A DNA stretch of 64,000 bases from Rouxiella sp. WC2420 (GTDB taxonomy: Bacteria; Pseudomonadota; Gammaproteobacteria; Enterobacterales; Enterobacteriaceae), in the NCBI RefSeq assembly GCF_041200025.1, contig NZ_CP165628.1, forward strand, positions 3,844,001 through 3,908,000, written 5' to 3'. The translations under genes and the position numbers were made by a program. A model generated the notes under the pieces. That model ran no database searches and was not told the origin of the DNA. It saw nothing but the letters and a program-made list of their open reading frames with translations. Positions 17,646-26,693 of this stretch are shown piece by piece (position 1 is the first letter of the stretch; each line of letters starts with the position of its first letter).

Positions 17646-18635
17646 TTATGCCCAACGCTTACCCGCCCAGGCTTTTTGCTGTGACGGTGTCAGGAAAGTC
17701 CAGGCTACAAAGCGGCTGACTTTCTGCCCCTGTGCCATTTCAACGGTACGCACATTGGTCGCGCCGGCTTCTTCAAGAGCATCGTATATCAACGGCAAGG
17801 TCGTTTTTTTGGAAATCAGCACCGTGAACCACAGGCAGTTATTTGCTTTAACTGCGCTTTCTTCAACCATGCGCTCTACAAATGCCTCTTCGCCGCCTTC
17901 ACACCACAATTCGTTATGTTGACCGCCGAAGTTAAGTTCTGATTTATCTCCACGGCGATTCAGGCCCAGATTATCGCGCTTGCGCTGGCTTCCTGCCGCC
18001 GCTTCTTCCGCCGAGGCGTGGAACGGCGGATTACAGATAACCGCGTCATAACGCTCGTCGTGGCGAATAATCGTGTCAAAAATGCGCGGCGGTTTAGCCT
18101 GCAAACGGAAACGCACCTGATTGGTTAATAGCGGGTTAGTGGCGACGATTTTTTTCGCAGCAGCCATTGAAACCTCATCAATTTCACTGGCGGTAAAGCG
18201 CCAGCCGTATTCACGCAGGCCAATTATCGGGTAAATACAGTTCGCACCCACGCCGATATCCAGAATGGCGACGTTTTTGCCCTGTGGGATCTCGCCGCCG
18301 TTGCTGGTCGCCAGCAGATCTGCCAAGTGGTGAATATAGTCTGCACGACCCGGGATCGGCGGACACAGATAATCTGCCGGAATATCCCAGTTTTCAATCT
18401 GATAGAAATGGCGTAACAGCGCACGGTTCAGCGCCTTGACTGCCTGAGGATCGGCAAAATCGATCGACAAATCACCCCATTTGTTTTCAGCAACAAAGGC
18501 TTCTAATTCGGGACTGCTGGCAATCAGGGCAGGAAAATCATAGCGGCTACGATGGCGATTTCGCGCGTGAAGCCCGCTTTTTTCCTGCGGGAAAACTATC
18601 TTTTTATCCTGCGGAATCGCTTTCTTTCTTTCCAC
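17646..18635 (-). CDS. rlmF: 23S rRNA (adenine-1618-N6)-methyltransferase RlmF
   Basis: 329 residues. The SAM-binding segment ILDIGVGANCIYPIIGLREYG and the N6-adenine catalytic motif NPPF (in YDAVICNPPFHASA) are present. NLGLN, ELNFGGQHNELWCEGGEE and MAQGQKVSRFVAWTF match E. coli RlmF (YbiN, 308 residues). It methylates A1618 of 23S rRNA. The start is probably the GTG at 18635 with GGAG about 10 bases upstream; the first 20 residues are not conserved, so a later start is possible. It retains its E. coli position near the gln operon, separated by the chitinase block. Confidence 0.95.
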   Translation of the reverse strand: MERKKAIPQDKKIVFPQEKSGLHARNRHRSRYDFPALIASSPELEAFVAENKWGDLSIDFADPQAVKALNRALLRHFYQIENWDIPADYLCPPIPGRADYIHHLADLLATSNGGEIPQGKNVAILDIGVGANCIYPIIGLREYGWRFTASEIDEVSMAAAKKIVATNPLLTNQVRFRLQAKPPRIFDTIIRHDERYDAVICNPPFHASAEEAAAGSQRKRDNLGLNRRGDKSELNFGGQHNELWCEGGEEAFVERMVEESAVKANNCLWFTVLISKKTTLPLIYDALEEAGATNVRTVEMAQGQKVSRFVAWTFLTPSQQKAWAGKRWA

Positions 18636-18874
18636 CTTAATGACTCTCCAATATCAATGTTAAGCTTACCCGACCACATAAGCTGGTTAAAATAGCACCC
18701 GCGTCGGGAAAAATTCTGCCGCGTAAGATAACACAAACCGTCGCCATTGACTGTCGGCATCACACAGAAGGCCACTGTAAATCCAGTCAATCTTGGCTAA
18801 GCTATTGAAAACGTCTCATTGGCTGGTCTGCAAATAGTTAATGAGTGAAAAATATTCGGCCCAAAAGGTGAATT

Positions 18875-19507
18875 ATGAGCTCTGACGATCGCTATTTCTA
18901 TGAACCCGCCAAAGGACATGGCTTGCCACACGATCCGCTTAACGCGATAGTCGGGCCAAGGCCAATTGGCTGGATAGCCTCGCGCAACGCCAAAGGCCAG
19001 AGAAATCTTGCTCCCTACAGTTTCTTCAACTGCTTTAATTATCGACCACCAATCATTGGTTTCGCCAGCAGTGGCTGGAAAGACAGCGTGGCTAATATCG
19101 TTGAAACAGGGGAGTTTGTCTGGAATCTGACCACCCGTAGCCTGGCGGTGAAAATGAATGAAAGTTCGGCCTCGCTAGAACATGGTCGCGATGAGTTTGA
19201 ATTTTCGGGCCTGACGCCAATAGCCGGCAGCATTGTTGCCGCCGATCGCGTCGCCGAAAGTCCGGTAAATTTTGAGTGTAAACTTTCACAATGTATTCAG
19301 TTGCAAGGCGCATCAGGTGAGAAAATCGATACCTGGCTGGTACTTGGAGAAGTGGTTGCGGTACATATTGCCCGCCATTTACTTAATGAAGAGGGAATTT
19401 ATCAGACGGCGTTGGCCGAGCCGGTTTTACGTGCCGGTGGTCCGTCGGCCTACTATTCTATCTCTGAAGATTTGCGTTTTGACCTGGTACGCCCCGACGC
19501 CCGTTAG
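18875..19507 (+). CDS. Flavin reductase-like (FMN-binding split-barrel) protein
   Basis: 210 residues of the flavin reductase-like/DIM6-NTAB family. The segment VGPRPIGWIASRNAKGQRNLAPYSFF carries the FMN-contacting loop. FNYRPPIIGFASSGWKDSVANI and ETGEFVWNL follow as in the family. It probably binds FMN and acts as a flavin or small-molecule reductase; the substrate is unknown. A start at 18875 gives the usual N-terminus. It stands alone between rlmF (-) and the RHS gene (-). Confidence 0.85.
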   Translation: MSSDDRYFYEPAKGHGLPHDPLNAIVGPRPIGWIASRNAKGQRNLAPYSFFNCFNYRPPIIGFASSGWKDSVANIVETGEFVWNLTTRSLAVKMNESSASLEHGRDEFEFSGLTPIAGSIVAADRVAESPVNFECKLSQCIQLQGASGEKIDTWLVLGEVVAVHIARHLLNEEGIYQTALAEPVLRAGGPSAYYSISEDLRFDLVRPDAR

Positions 19508-19530
19508 TCTTGTGACTTAAATAAGTGATA

Positions 19531-19560
19531 AAAACCGGGCGACATGCCCGGTTCTCTTTT
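19531..19560. terminator. Bidirectional terminator, flavin reductase / RHS gene
   Basis: AACCGGGC (19533-19540) pairs with GCCCGGTT (19546-19553) around GACAT. T-rich sequence follows on both strands. Confidence 0.88.
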
Positions 19561-19568
19561 GCCGATAA

Positions 19569-22500
19569 TTACTTCTTTTCTGCTGCCTGCGTGCCATAAG
19601 CGGTATAGCGATACTCGCGAGTCTTGCCTTCTTCATTGGCAGTCATTATAGAGTTTTTACTGTCGGTACCGATAAGTGACGTGGTTTGCTTATCACCCTC
19701 ATGGTTAATCTGAGCAACATTGCTGCCCGCAGCGTAAACCAGACGCACACGACTATCTTTGGTGTCACTTTGCGACCGCCCTTCAGGGCTCATCCACTCA
19801 TTGACCAATTTGTTACTACGATAATATAAACGATGTAACTGCTTGGTTTTATCCACAATTTGCCAGCTCAATACGTTCTGAGCATTGTAGCCATAACGGC
19901 CACTGCCTTTTTCACCTGCAACACTTTGCAAACGGCCCAATGCATCGTAGGAAAGTTTTCGGCCCGCTTCATCCAAGATCATACGACCTGCAGCATCATA
20001 GGTCAGCGCGATTTTTGCAGGATATTCCTTCGCACTCAAACTGTTGGTAACTGAGGTCAACTGACAAGGATCTTTACTGTTTTCAAAATGATAAGTAGCC
20101 ACATTTTGACTGCCATTTTTAAGCATTGTGGTGCAGGTAGTGATGTTACCCAATACGTCAAAGGTGAAATCCTGGCGAGTAAACGCATTACCATAGGCAT
20201 CTTTTGGCAGTTGGCCTTCTAGCGGACCAGCTTTGTAAGTTACCAGGCGATTACGCGAGTCGTAGAGATAGGTTTCGTTACATAACACTTCGCTGCCACG
20301 CAGGCGAGTGCGGCTCTCCAGCTGGCTATTAACATTCCAGTTCTGCTTGATGTGATAAGTTTCACCGTTGCTATGCGCCACAACTCTCGCCGTTTCACGC
20401 CCGAAATCATCAAATGTCAAAGAGGTAGTCAATGTGTGTTTCTTGCTTATTTCTACGACTTCCCAGCCAGTAACCCTCTGAAACTCATCGTAATGAGGGG
20501 TGACTTTGAGTTCTGAGTCACTCACTTCCAAAAGCTGACCGGTAGAGGTCCCCGAAATGCCAAATTTACGCTGTCGGCTAACATTTTCAATATCGCTATC
20601 CTTCTCGACCGCACCGGCCAATGAATATTGATAGCCAACTGATTTTTCTGTGCCGCCGTGAATAATCGACATTTCAGACTTCATACGACCTGAAGGATAG
20701 GTTAACCAACGATTTGATGAATTATTTTCCGTGGCTTTGGTCATCATTGCCGTTGGGAGATGATAGTCAAAAGATTGCGTGACCGCGCCAGCGCCTTCAC
20801 CGGCATAAAGATGAGTCACCGCATCCCCCAAATTAGGATCGCTGACCGTACGCGTGACGACACCATCTGGCCCTTTTACCGATGTTGGGCGAGTTTGCCA
20901 GGCATGGGTATAGGTCATTACACTGGTTCGACCGCCGCTGGTCGTTTCTAGCAAACGCCCGAGACGGTCGAATTTCTGGGTGCCGAGAACAGTCTCTTTG
21001 CCGTTCTTATCCGTCACGCTGATTTGAGTCACCAGTTTACCTGTGGAAAAAGGAGCATAGGTTTTACTGATTTTCGAGCCATCGCTCAAAGAAGTCGAAA
21101 TAACACGATCCTCTTCGTCATAGTTAAAGAGAGTGCTACGCAACAGCGCATCAGTGGATTTACGCAATCTCCCCACCCCATCCCATGATTGAGACTGGGT
21201 ACTATATTGATTTCCTTGAATTAAAAAAATTTCCGTTTGCAGCGGATGATGAGTTTCGCTGAAATGAGTTACCTGCTTGCCGGTCATTTGCCTGCCATTC
21301 TGACTGCTACTCCAGCTAGTCGTGCTGAGTGCAATCGGATCGGTAATGTTGTAATGGATTACGCCATCTTGCCCGGTAGTCGAATAGCTTTGCCCCCAGT
21401 TATCCTGAGTTACAACCTGGTTTGATTCAAGGATTTGTGGCGTTTGCGACCCTGGATTGAGGATGTCTCTCCCAGTGACTTTAAAGACCGCGCCAAACTT
21501 GTCGTAATGGTTGGTACTGACCAACTGCCAGGCGTCTGACTGCTCTGAAACCATACTTTTTGAATCACGGTCAATCACCCATTGTGTGATTTCACGCCCA
21601 AGACCGTCGTAATCCACGCGCATTTTATTGCCAAGAACATCAGTATGAATCGTGCTGGCAGGCTGGTTTTTAAGACGCTCGGGAAGCGTATAACTATAAG
21701 TTTCCGTTGAAGTATATGCGGGTTTATCAGGATGGTGTGTCTGAGAAAGGATGCGGCCTAATGCATCATAGGCGTAGGCTACCGTGTTGCCTGCCACGTC
21801 GGTTTCCGACAATAGATGCCCGCTGTGACGACAAAGTTTGCTGCTACTTTCAGTGGTAAACAACGGAGTAATGCCATCTTCACTCAGCATCTGGTTTTTA
21901 ACGCTTTGTATCAGCGTCTCACCTTGCGCCTCCATCGAGAGAGTTTGTTTCACGCTGAAAGTTTTACCATGGGTCGAATATCGTGTACGCAGTTTGCTTT
22001 TTACACGACCAAAATTAACCCCGGCCTGGGTGTGATAGATTAATTGCTCGCGAAATTTCGATGTCCCGTTAATCTTTAGCGTTTCAGACTCTTTCAACAC
22101 CGCGTAGGAAACTGCGCTGCCAGCCAGGGGTGTAAATTTCTGATAGCGATATTCAGTACATGAAACGGGTTCATCAGCATAACTGGTTTTAGGCGGGGTA
22201 ATTGTGGTGCTCTTGATATAACGGCGAAAACCAAAAGCATCAGCCGGGCAGCCTTCTTCGCCTTCGCAAGAATAGTAGACATGAGTGATGACAGTGCCAT
22301 CAGGGGCTTTCTGACTAACTAAATTTCCACTGTTTGAATAATCGCCCTTAGCGTCCTTGTCGTAGTCGTACTCGGTGACTTCCGGTGCTTTCAGCTCGCC
22401 ACCTTTCTGCCACACTTTAGTCACTTTTTGCGGCATCTGTAGTACAGAAGGCTGCTTCTCAAAGTCGAAATTTTCTTTAAGAAAATATTTAGTTGTTTGC

Positions 22501-23627
22501 GAAGTAATACAATCACCACAGGCAATTTTTTCAATAGTTTGAAGATGGTAACTGTTATAAGTTCGCTGAATTATCTTGTCTTGCTGGCCTTCTGGTGCTT
22601 TTTGCGTCTCGATTGAACCATAGATGTAATCGTTAGGAAAACTGTAGATATAATCATTACCGGCATCAAATTGGCCATACTGCAGTGTTCCACCTAAATA
22701 GTTATTGCCGGTATAACTGTAGTTAACCGTCATGTCAGGCTGGCCGTAACCGGGAGAAGTAATTAACCGAATCACCGCCGGTACAAATTCGGTGCCAAAT
22801 TGATGGTTTACCCGCATTGCCTGAGGATCATAGAGAGCCTGCTCGGTGAGACCGGTGGGAGCAGTCACCTCTTTCAATATGCACTTGCCAAACATTCGCA
22901 GTTTGTCGTCATCCCAGCTGTAATTCAGACTCCATTTCAAATTATTTTTCAGACTGGTGTTTTCGATATTATGCAAATACTGAGAGCCACTGGCGGTGGT
23001 AAAAGAAAGCATTAGTTCAACACTGTCTTTTTTCTCCGGAAATAATGTTATAGAAACATTATCTGGATTTGATTGATAACTTAGTTTGCACAGACAAATG
23101 TTATCATCATCCGTTACACTCAATAATTGATTATGACCATTCCATTTTAGTTTTAAACGGCTGCCCAGTGGCGACTCTATAAATCGAGGTAAATTAAGCG
23201 TTGAAGCACCATTGTTTGTCGTCAGGTATTCACATTGCCCAGATTTGTGAACAATACGATAAAAAGTATCTGATCCTTCGGTGTATTTTTTAATCCTGAT
23301 ATTGTCGAGTTTATTCTGGCGAATAGTCAAAGATTTAGCAAACTCATCAACCTTATACATTTCACCAGTACTCAAGGTCAGCACTTTACTTAGACTGTCA
23401 TAGGATGAAAGCCCCAAAATTACGCCAACGCCCAATCCGAACAGGTTTTCAGTCAGCATCGGCGAATAACGCAGGGTCATATCAAGGAATGGACCGCGTT
23501 TATCATTACCGGCTAAATTTTCCAGTGGGAAATTAAAAAGAAATATCCCGGTACGAGGGTCAACTCGCCCTTGCGCGGCACTCACAAAGTTAAATGCCTG
23601 GGTAAATATAGTGTTCCCTTCACTCAT
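19569..23627 (-). CDS. RHS/YD-repeat protein lacking the core junction and toxin tip
   Basis: 1352 residues with many YD repeats (for example VAYAYDALGRILSQTHH, LTYDAAGRMILDEAGRKLSYD and SYDALGRLQSVAG). The N-terminus (GRVDPRTGIFLFNFPLENLAG) is that of the TccC-like and related RHS family found beside insecticidal loci. Such proteins normally continue past a YxxYG segment into a core (DPVTGxYxLGNGYR, then DPxG) and a variable toxin. This one stops a few residues after YRYTAYGTQ, right at a terminator, so the core and toxin are absent. There is no immunity gene. It could be an ancestral scaffold, a decayed toxin, or a surface protein. It is AT-richer than rlmF and transcribed away from the duplicated family upstream of it. 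Confidence 0.88.
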   Translation of the reverse strand: MSEGNTIFTQAFNFVSAAQGRVDPRTGIFLFNFPLENLAGNDKRGPFLDMTLRYSPMLTENLFGLGVGVILGLSSYDSLSKVLTLSTGEMYKVDEFAKSLTIRQNKLDNIRIKKYTEGSDTFYRIVHKSGQCEYLTTNNGASTLNLPRFIESPLGSRLKLKWNGHNQLLSVTDDDNICLCKLSYQSNPDNVSITLFPEKKDSVELMLSFTTASGSQYLHNIENTSLKNNLKWSLNYSWDDDKLRMFGKCILKEVTAPTGLTEQALYDPQAMRVNHQFGTEFVPAVIRLITSPGYGQPDMTVNYSYTGNNYLGGTLQYGQFDAGNDYIYSFPNDYIYGSIETQKAPEGQQDKIIQRTYNSYHLQTIEKIACGDCITSQTTKYFLKENFDFEKQPSVLQMPQKVTKVWQKGGELKAPEVTEYDYDKDAKGDYSNSGNLVSQKAPDGTVITHVYYSCEGEEGCPADAFGFRRYIKSTTITPPKTSYADEPVSCTEYRYQKFTPLAGSAVSYAVLKESETLKINGTSKFREQLIYHTQAGVNFGRVKSKLRTRYSTHGKTFSVKQTLSMEAQGETLIQSVKNQMLSEDGITPLFTTESSSKLCRHSGHLLSETDVAGNTVAYAYDALGRILSQTHHPDKPAYTSTETYSYTLPERLKNQPASTIHTDVLGNKMRVDYDGLGREITQWVIDRDSKSMVSEQSDAWQLVSTNHYDKFGAVFKVTGRDILNPGSQTPQILESNQVVTQDNWGQSYSTTGQDGVIHYNITDPIALSTTSWSSSQNGRQMTGKQVTHFSETHHPLQTEIFLIQGNQYSTQSQSWDGVGRLRKSTDALLRSTLFNYDEEDRVISTSLSDGSKISKTYAPFSTGKLVTQISVTDKNGKETVLGTQKFDRLGRLLETTSGGRTSVMTYTHAWQTRPTSVKGPDGVVTRTVSDPNLGDAVTHLYAGEGAGAVTQSFDYHLPTAMMTKATENNSSNRWLTYPSGRMKSEMSIIHGGTEKSVGYQYSLAGAVEKDSDIENVSRQRKFGISGTSTGQLLEVSDSELKVTPHYDEFQRVTGWEVVEISKKHTLTTSLTFDDFGRETARVVAHSNGETYHIKQNWNVNSQLESRTRLRGSEVLCNETYLYDSRNRLVTYKAGPLEGQLPKDAYGNAFTRQDFTFDVLGNITTCTTMLKNGSQNVATYHFENSKDPCQLTSVTNSLSAKEYPAKIALTYDAAGRMILDEAGRKLSYDALGRLQSVAGEKGSGRYGYNAQNVLSWQIVDKTKQLHRLYYRSNKLVNEWMSPEGRSQSDTKDSRVRLVYAAGSNVAQINHEGDKQTTSLIGTDSKNSIMTANEEGKTREYRYTAYGTQAAEKK

Positions 23628-23750
23628 AATTCAAGATCCCCACAGGTATATCAGAATTTATTGCCCTCACTTTTAAATGAAGGCATTGTAATAAAATAAC
23701 TATATTATCTATAGACCGTAAAACAGCGACCCTCAGAAAACTTTAACTCC

Positions 23751-23953
23751 TTAATGCTCGCCTTTAAAATGAATTTTAACCGCCCCGGAGTCACCAAAAG
23801 CTACACTTGATAGCCACCTAATTTCTTTTATTGCCGAGTATTGCTGCACTCGTGGCATAGGTCTTCTCAAGAAATTCTATTTTCAGGTTATTAATAAAGT
23901 TAATTTCAGAAGCCTTGTTATGCTTTTTAATATCTACTTTTTTGGTCGTCCAT
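23751..23953 (-). pseudogene. Remnant of the duplicated unknown family (copy C)
   Basis: On the minus strand an ATG at 23953 opens MDDQK like copy B but stops after eight codons. In the next stretch the reading NLKIEFLEKTYATSAAILGNKRN aligns with the N-terminus of copies A and B (DFKIEFLDRTAAQVATIHANKQN). It is followed at once by AFGDSGAVKIHFKGEH and stop, which aligns with the C-terminus of copy A (AFGNSGVVDICFENEN). About 1 kb of the middle has been deleted, leaving the two ends joined. The rest of the 387-base gap between the RHS gene and copy B shows no gene. Confidence 0.8.
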
Positions 23954-24014
23954 GATGCATCCCTTTAAACATTATGGAATCGCAGTCTATAAACTTAAAA
24001 AAACCTCTCGAATA

Positions 24015-24974
24015 TTAAACAATATAGGGCGTGTAGCCTGTATCATGAAAAGCAATAACAACTTCCCCTGAATTACCAAAAGCATCAGTGACAGTTATAT
24101 AGGCATTATTAATATTATCGCTCCAATCACGTTTGACCAAGTCAGTTTCACGTGGCTGAATATTATAAACATAGAGAGTAATTCCGCGTGCATCCTTACC
24201 TTTTAATAGGCTTGACTTAATTAACTTTTCCCCTTTAGGCTGAGATGTATACCATGTATTGATACCGGTCCAATTATTGGTCGTTAAACGTATCGGATAA
24301 TCAGTTCCTATTGCGTCAGCCGAGGGATCTGGGGTTCTCACTACAGGTTCAACCCACCAACCGTAAGTATCATAGCCTTTCCCTTTCCAACCAATCCAGG
24401 CACTGCATTCGCCCTCAGGTTTTTACTGGTTTCGCCTTTCACTTTAAAATCCACCAATTCATAGCGAGAATCGCTAATATACTTTTGGCTTCTGATTAGC
24501 ATTGGAGCATAGGTACAAGGAGCGATGCTAGTTCGTGTAGAACCTGAGTCCCAATGAAAATCAAGCGAATTGTGATCAATCCAGTTCAAATTAGTAGGTA
24601 CTTCCCACAGACTTTTGTCACTAAACATGTGAATCAGTATAATTTACTGCTTTACAATATTTTGTCTTAACATCGGTATAACTCAAGCTTGAATTATCAT
24701 AGGCTTTAAACAGCAATTCTTTGCCACTTGCTACGTCATACAAGCATAAACAGTGCAATAACTCTTCGGGTGCAAAATTAGCCGGCTATTTATTCGAGTC
24801 CCCAACAAACATATTAAGACTTATTTTTACACCTACTTGATTTTGCTTATTAGCATGAATAGTCGCCACCTGTGCTGCAGTTCTGTCCAGGAACTCTATT
24901 TTGAAATCACTAACAAATGTTACATCTGAAATGCTGTGAACTTTTGAACCAAAAAGCGTTTTTTGATCATCCAT
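24015..24974 (-). pseudogene. Decayed copy of the unknown family (copy B)
   Basis: Aligns along its length with the intact 393-residue copy A. Three lesions are visible. A nonsense codon TAG at 24786-24788 stands where copy A has CAG (GDSNK-stop-PANF against GDDNKQPANI). An out-of-frame deletion of about 75-80 codons follows KAVNYTDSHV near 24630, where the copy A block between AVDYSG and YSDKNMW is lost. A further frameshift lies near 24415-24425 in the GECSAWIGWKG region. The start and its GAGGAG ribosome-binding site are intact, so a short 62-residue N-terminal peptide could still be made. The final part reads VTDAFGNSGEVVIAFHD to the stop. Confidence 0.88.
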
Positions 24975-25200
24975 GTTAATTCTCCTCGTTTACATATTTG
25001 TGAGTAAAATTCAATACGAACATCGTTATAATAACCATAAATTTGATAACTAAATCCGCTCACTCATTTTTAAGTGTGTTATATGACCTCAATAAAACAC
25101 ATGGATCTAAAAAACCAGTTTAAGGAAGTTTTTACAGAATTAATGTTAATATCCCAAGGAAACGCTTAGGAATATAAACACTTGAAAATTCACATCTACC

Positions 25201-26382
25201 TCAAGAAATATAATATTTATAATTTTCGTTCTCGAAGCAAATATCTACGACGCCAGAGTTGCCAAAAGCATCCGTCACCGTGACTGAGGCTTTATAAATT
25301 TCATCATCCCAGTAGGATTTATACGCATCACCAACATGAACTTTAATGTTAAAGAAATATATAGTAATGCCTTTTTTATCACAGCCATTTAGATACTGAT
25401 TACTGATAAATTCATTATTTGTGGTATCAATCCAATAAGATGTACTTACACCCAGATGACCAGAAGTATTAATAACATTATGACCCTCATAACCAATTGC
25501 TCTTGTTTGAGCACCTGGCGCTGTTAATTTAGGCTCAACCCAACAACCGTAAATGTCATAATTTGACGATCCTGTCCAGCCAATCAGAGCACTGCATTGC
25601 CCAGACATAGAAGGGACTGATTCTCCAGTTACTTTAAAATCTACAATTTCATAACGGTTATCAGTATGATACTTCGCACTTTCAATTAATGATGAGGCAT
25701 AAGAGCACGATGCGTAATCGGTTCCACTACTCATCGCCAACCATTTAATTGGCATTTGATCCGTATCGATCCAGTGTTTGTCTTCAGTGGGCATCTGCCA
25801 CATGTTCTTATCACTGTAATCAATAGCTATAATGGCGTTAATTGCCAACGTTACTTTTGGGAAATCTTTAATGTTGCCACTCGTATCAACATAAGATTCT
25901 GGATAAACATTTACGTTTAAATTACTGAGTCGAGCATATATATCGAAAGTTTTAAAGTCATTAGCCATAACATAAAAAACGATACTGTGAGTATATTTCA
26001 ACTCTTCAGCAGTTGGATCATTACCTTGGTAAACCTGCAAACCTGAATAATCTACCGCTTTACTGTAGGAGTTTTTATCATTGGTATAACTCAATCCAGA
26101 ATCATCATGAGATTTAAACAAGAGTTCCTTATCACTGGCGACATCATACAAGCTCAGGCAGTGCAATAACTCCTTTTCTGTAATGTTGGCAGGCTGTTTA
26201 TTGTCATCACCAATAAAAATATTAAGACTCAGCTTAATGCCTACTTGGTTACTCTTGTTGGCATGGATGCTAGCGACTTGTGCCGTGCTTCTATCGAGAA
26301 ACTCTATTTTAAAGTCACTGACAAGTTTCACATCCGCAACCTTGTCAATTCTCATACCATATGCTGTTTCCGGTACGTTCAT
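25201..26382 (-). CDS. Unrecognised 393-residue protein, intact member of a local gene family (copy A)
   Basis: No signal peptide or membrane segment. The N-terminal part (about 1-115: VKLVSDFKIEFLDRSTAQV, then NQVGIKLSLNIFIGDDNKQ) and C-terminal part (KGITIYFFNIKVHVG, then KASVTVTDAFGNSGVVDICFE) are beta-rich, suggesting two sandwich domains of lectin or Ig type. Central Trp-rich segments (MWQMPTEDKHWIDTD) are common to copies A and B. GGAG precedes its ATG. A decayed and a vestigial copy follow downstream. No family is recognised. Its neighbourhood (toxin-less RHS gene, chitinase block 8 kb away) hints at a secreted host- or competitor-facing protein, but this is inference. Confidence 0.75.
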   Translation of the reverse strand: MNVPETAYGMRIDKVADVKLVSDFKIEFLDRSTAQVASIHANKSNQVGIKLSLNIFIGDDNKQPANITEKELLHCLSLYDVASDKELLFKSHDDSGLSYTNDKNSYSKAVDYSGLQVYQGNDPTAEELKYTHSIVFYVMANDFKTFDIYARLSNLNVNVYPESYVDTSGNIKDFPKVTLAINAIIAIDYSDKNMWQMPTEDKHWIDTDQMPIKWLAMSSGTDYASCSYASSLIESAKYHTDNRYEIVDFKVTGESVPSMSGQCSALIGWTGSSNYDIYGCWVEPKLTAPGAQTRAIGYEGHNVINTSGHLGVSTSYWIDTTNNEFISNQYLNGCDKKGITIYFFNIKVHVGDAYKSYWDDEIYKASVTVTDAFGNSGVVDICFENENYKYYIS

Positions 26383-26693
26383 TTACTACTCCACTGGTTA
26401 ATTGTTAAAATTCAGAACCTGCGGCCTCTTCGAAATAATCAAGGACCGAATCGGGCTGGATAAAAATTAGCATTGGAGTTAAAAGCATACCAATCAGCAA
26501 GTATCACAAAATCAATAATGAGGTTTAAGGCTAATTATGAGTTTCTATGTAAGAAAAGTGAGATTGGAAAAGATTTTAAGCCGGGATAAGTACAAAAAAA
26601 CCTCTTATCGCGTTACCGATAAGAGGGGAGATATCATGTTAACCGTTATTTAGTCCATATTTTATCGATGTCATTTAGTATCGACGTTATAAC
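26383..26693. other. Gap between copy A and the M3 peptidase gene
   Basis: 311 AT-rich bases upstream of copy A and downstream of the peptidase. It contains the peptidase terminator and presumably the copy A promoter. No gene is seen. Confidence 0.5.
26593..26626 (-). terminator. Terminator of the M3 peptidase gene
   Basis: CCTCTTATCG (26601-26610) pairs with CGATAAGAGG (26617-26626) around CGTTAC. Reading on the minus strand a run of seven T follows. Confidence 0.88.

Noticed and set aside
10881-26382. Complete Tc insecticidal toxin complex
   Set aside because: Only chitinase and RHS relatives are present; no TcA or TcB genes occur in the window.
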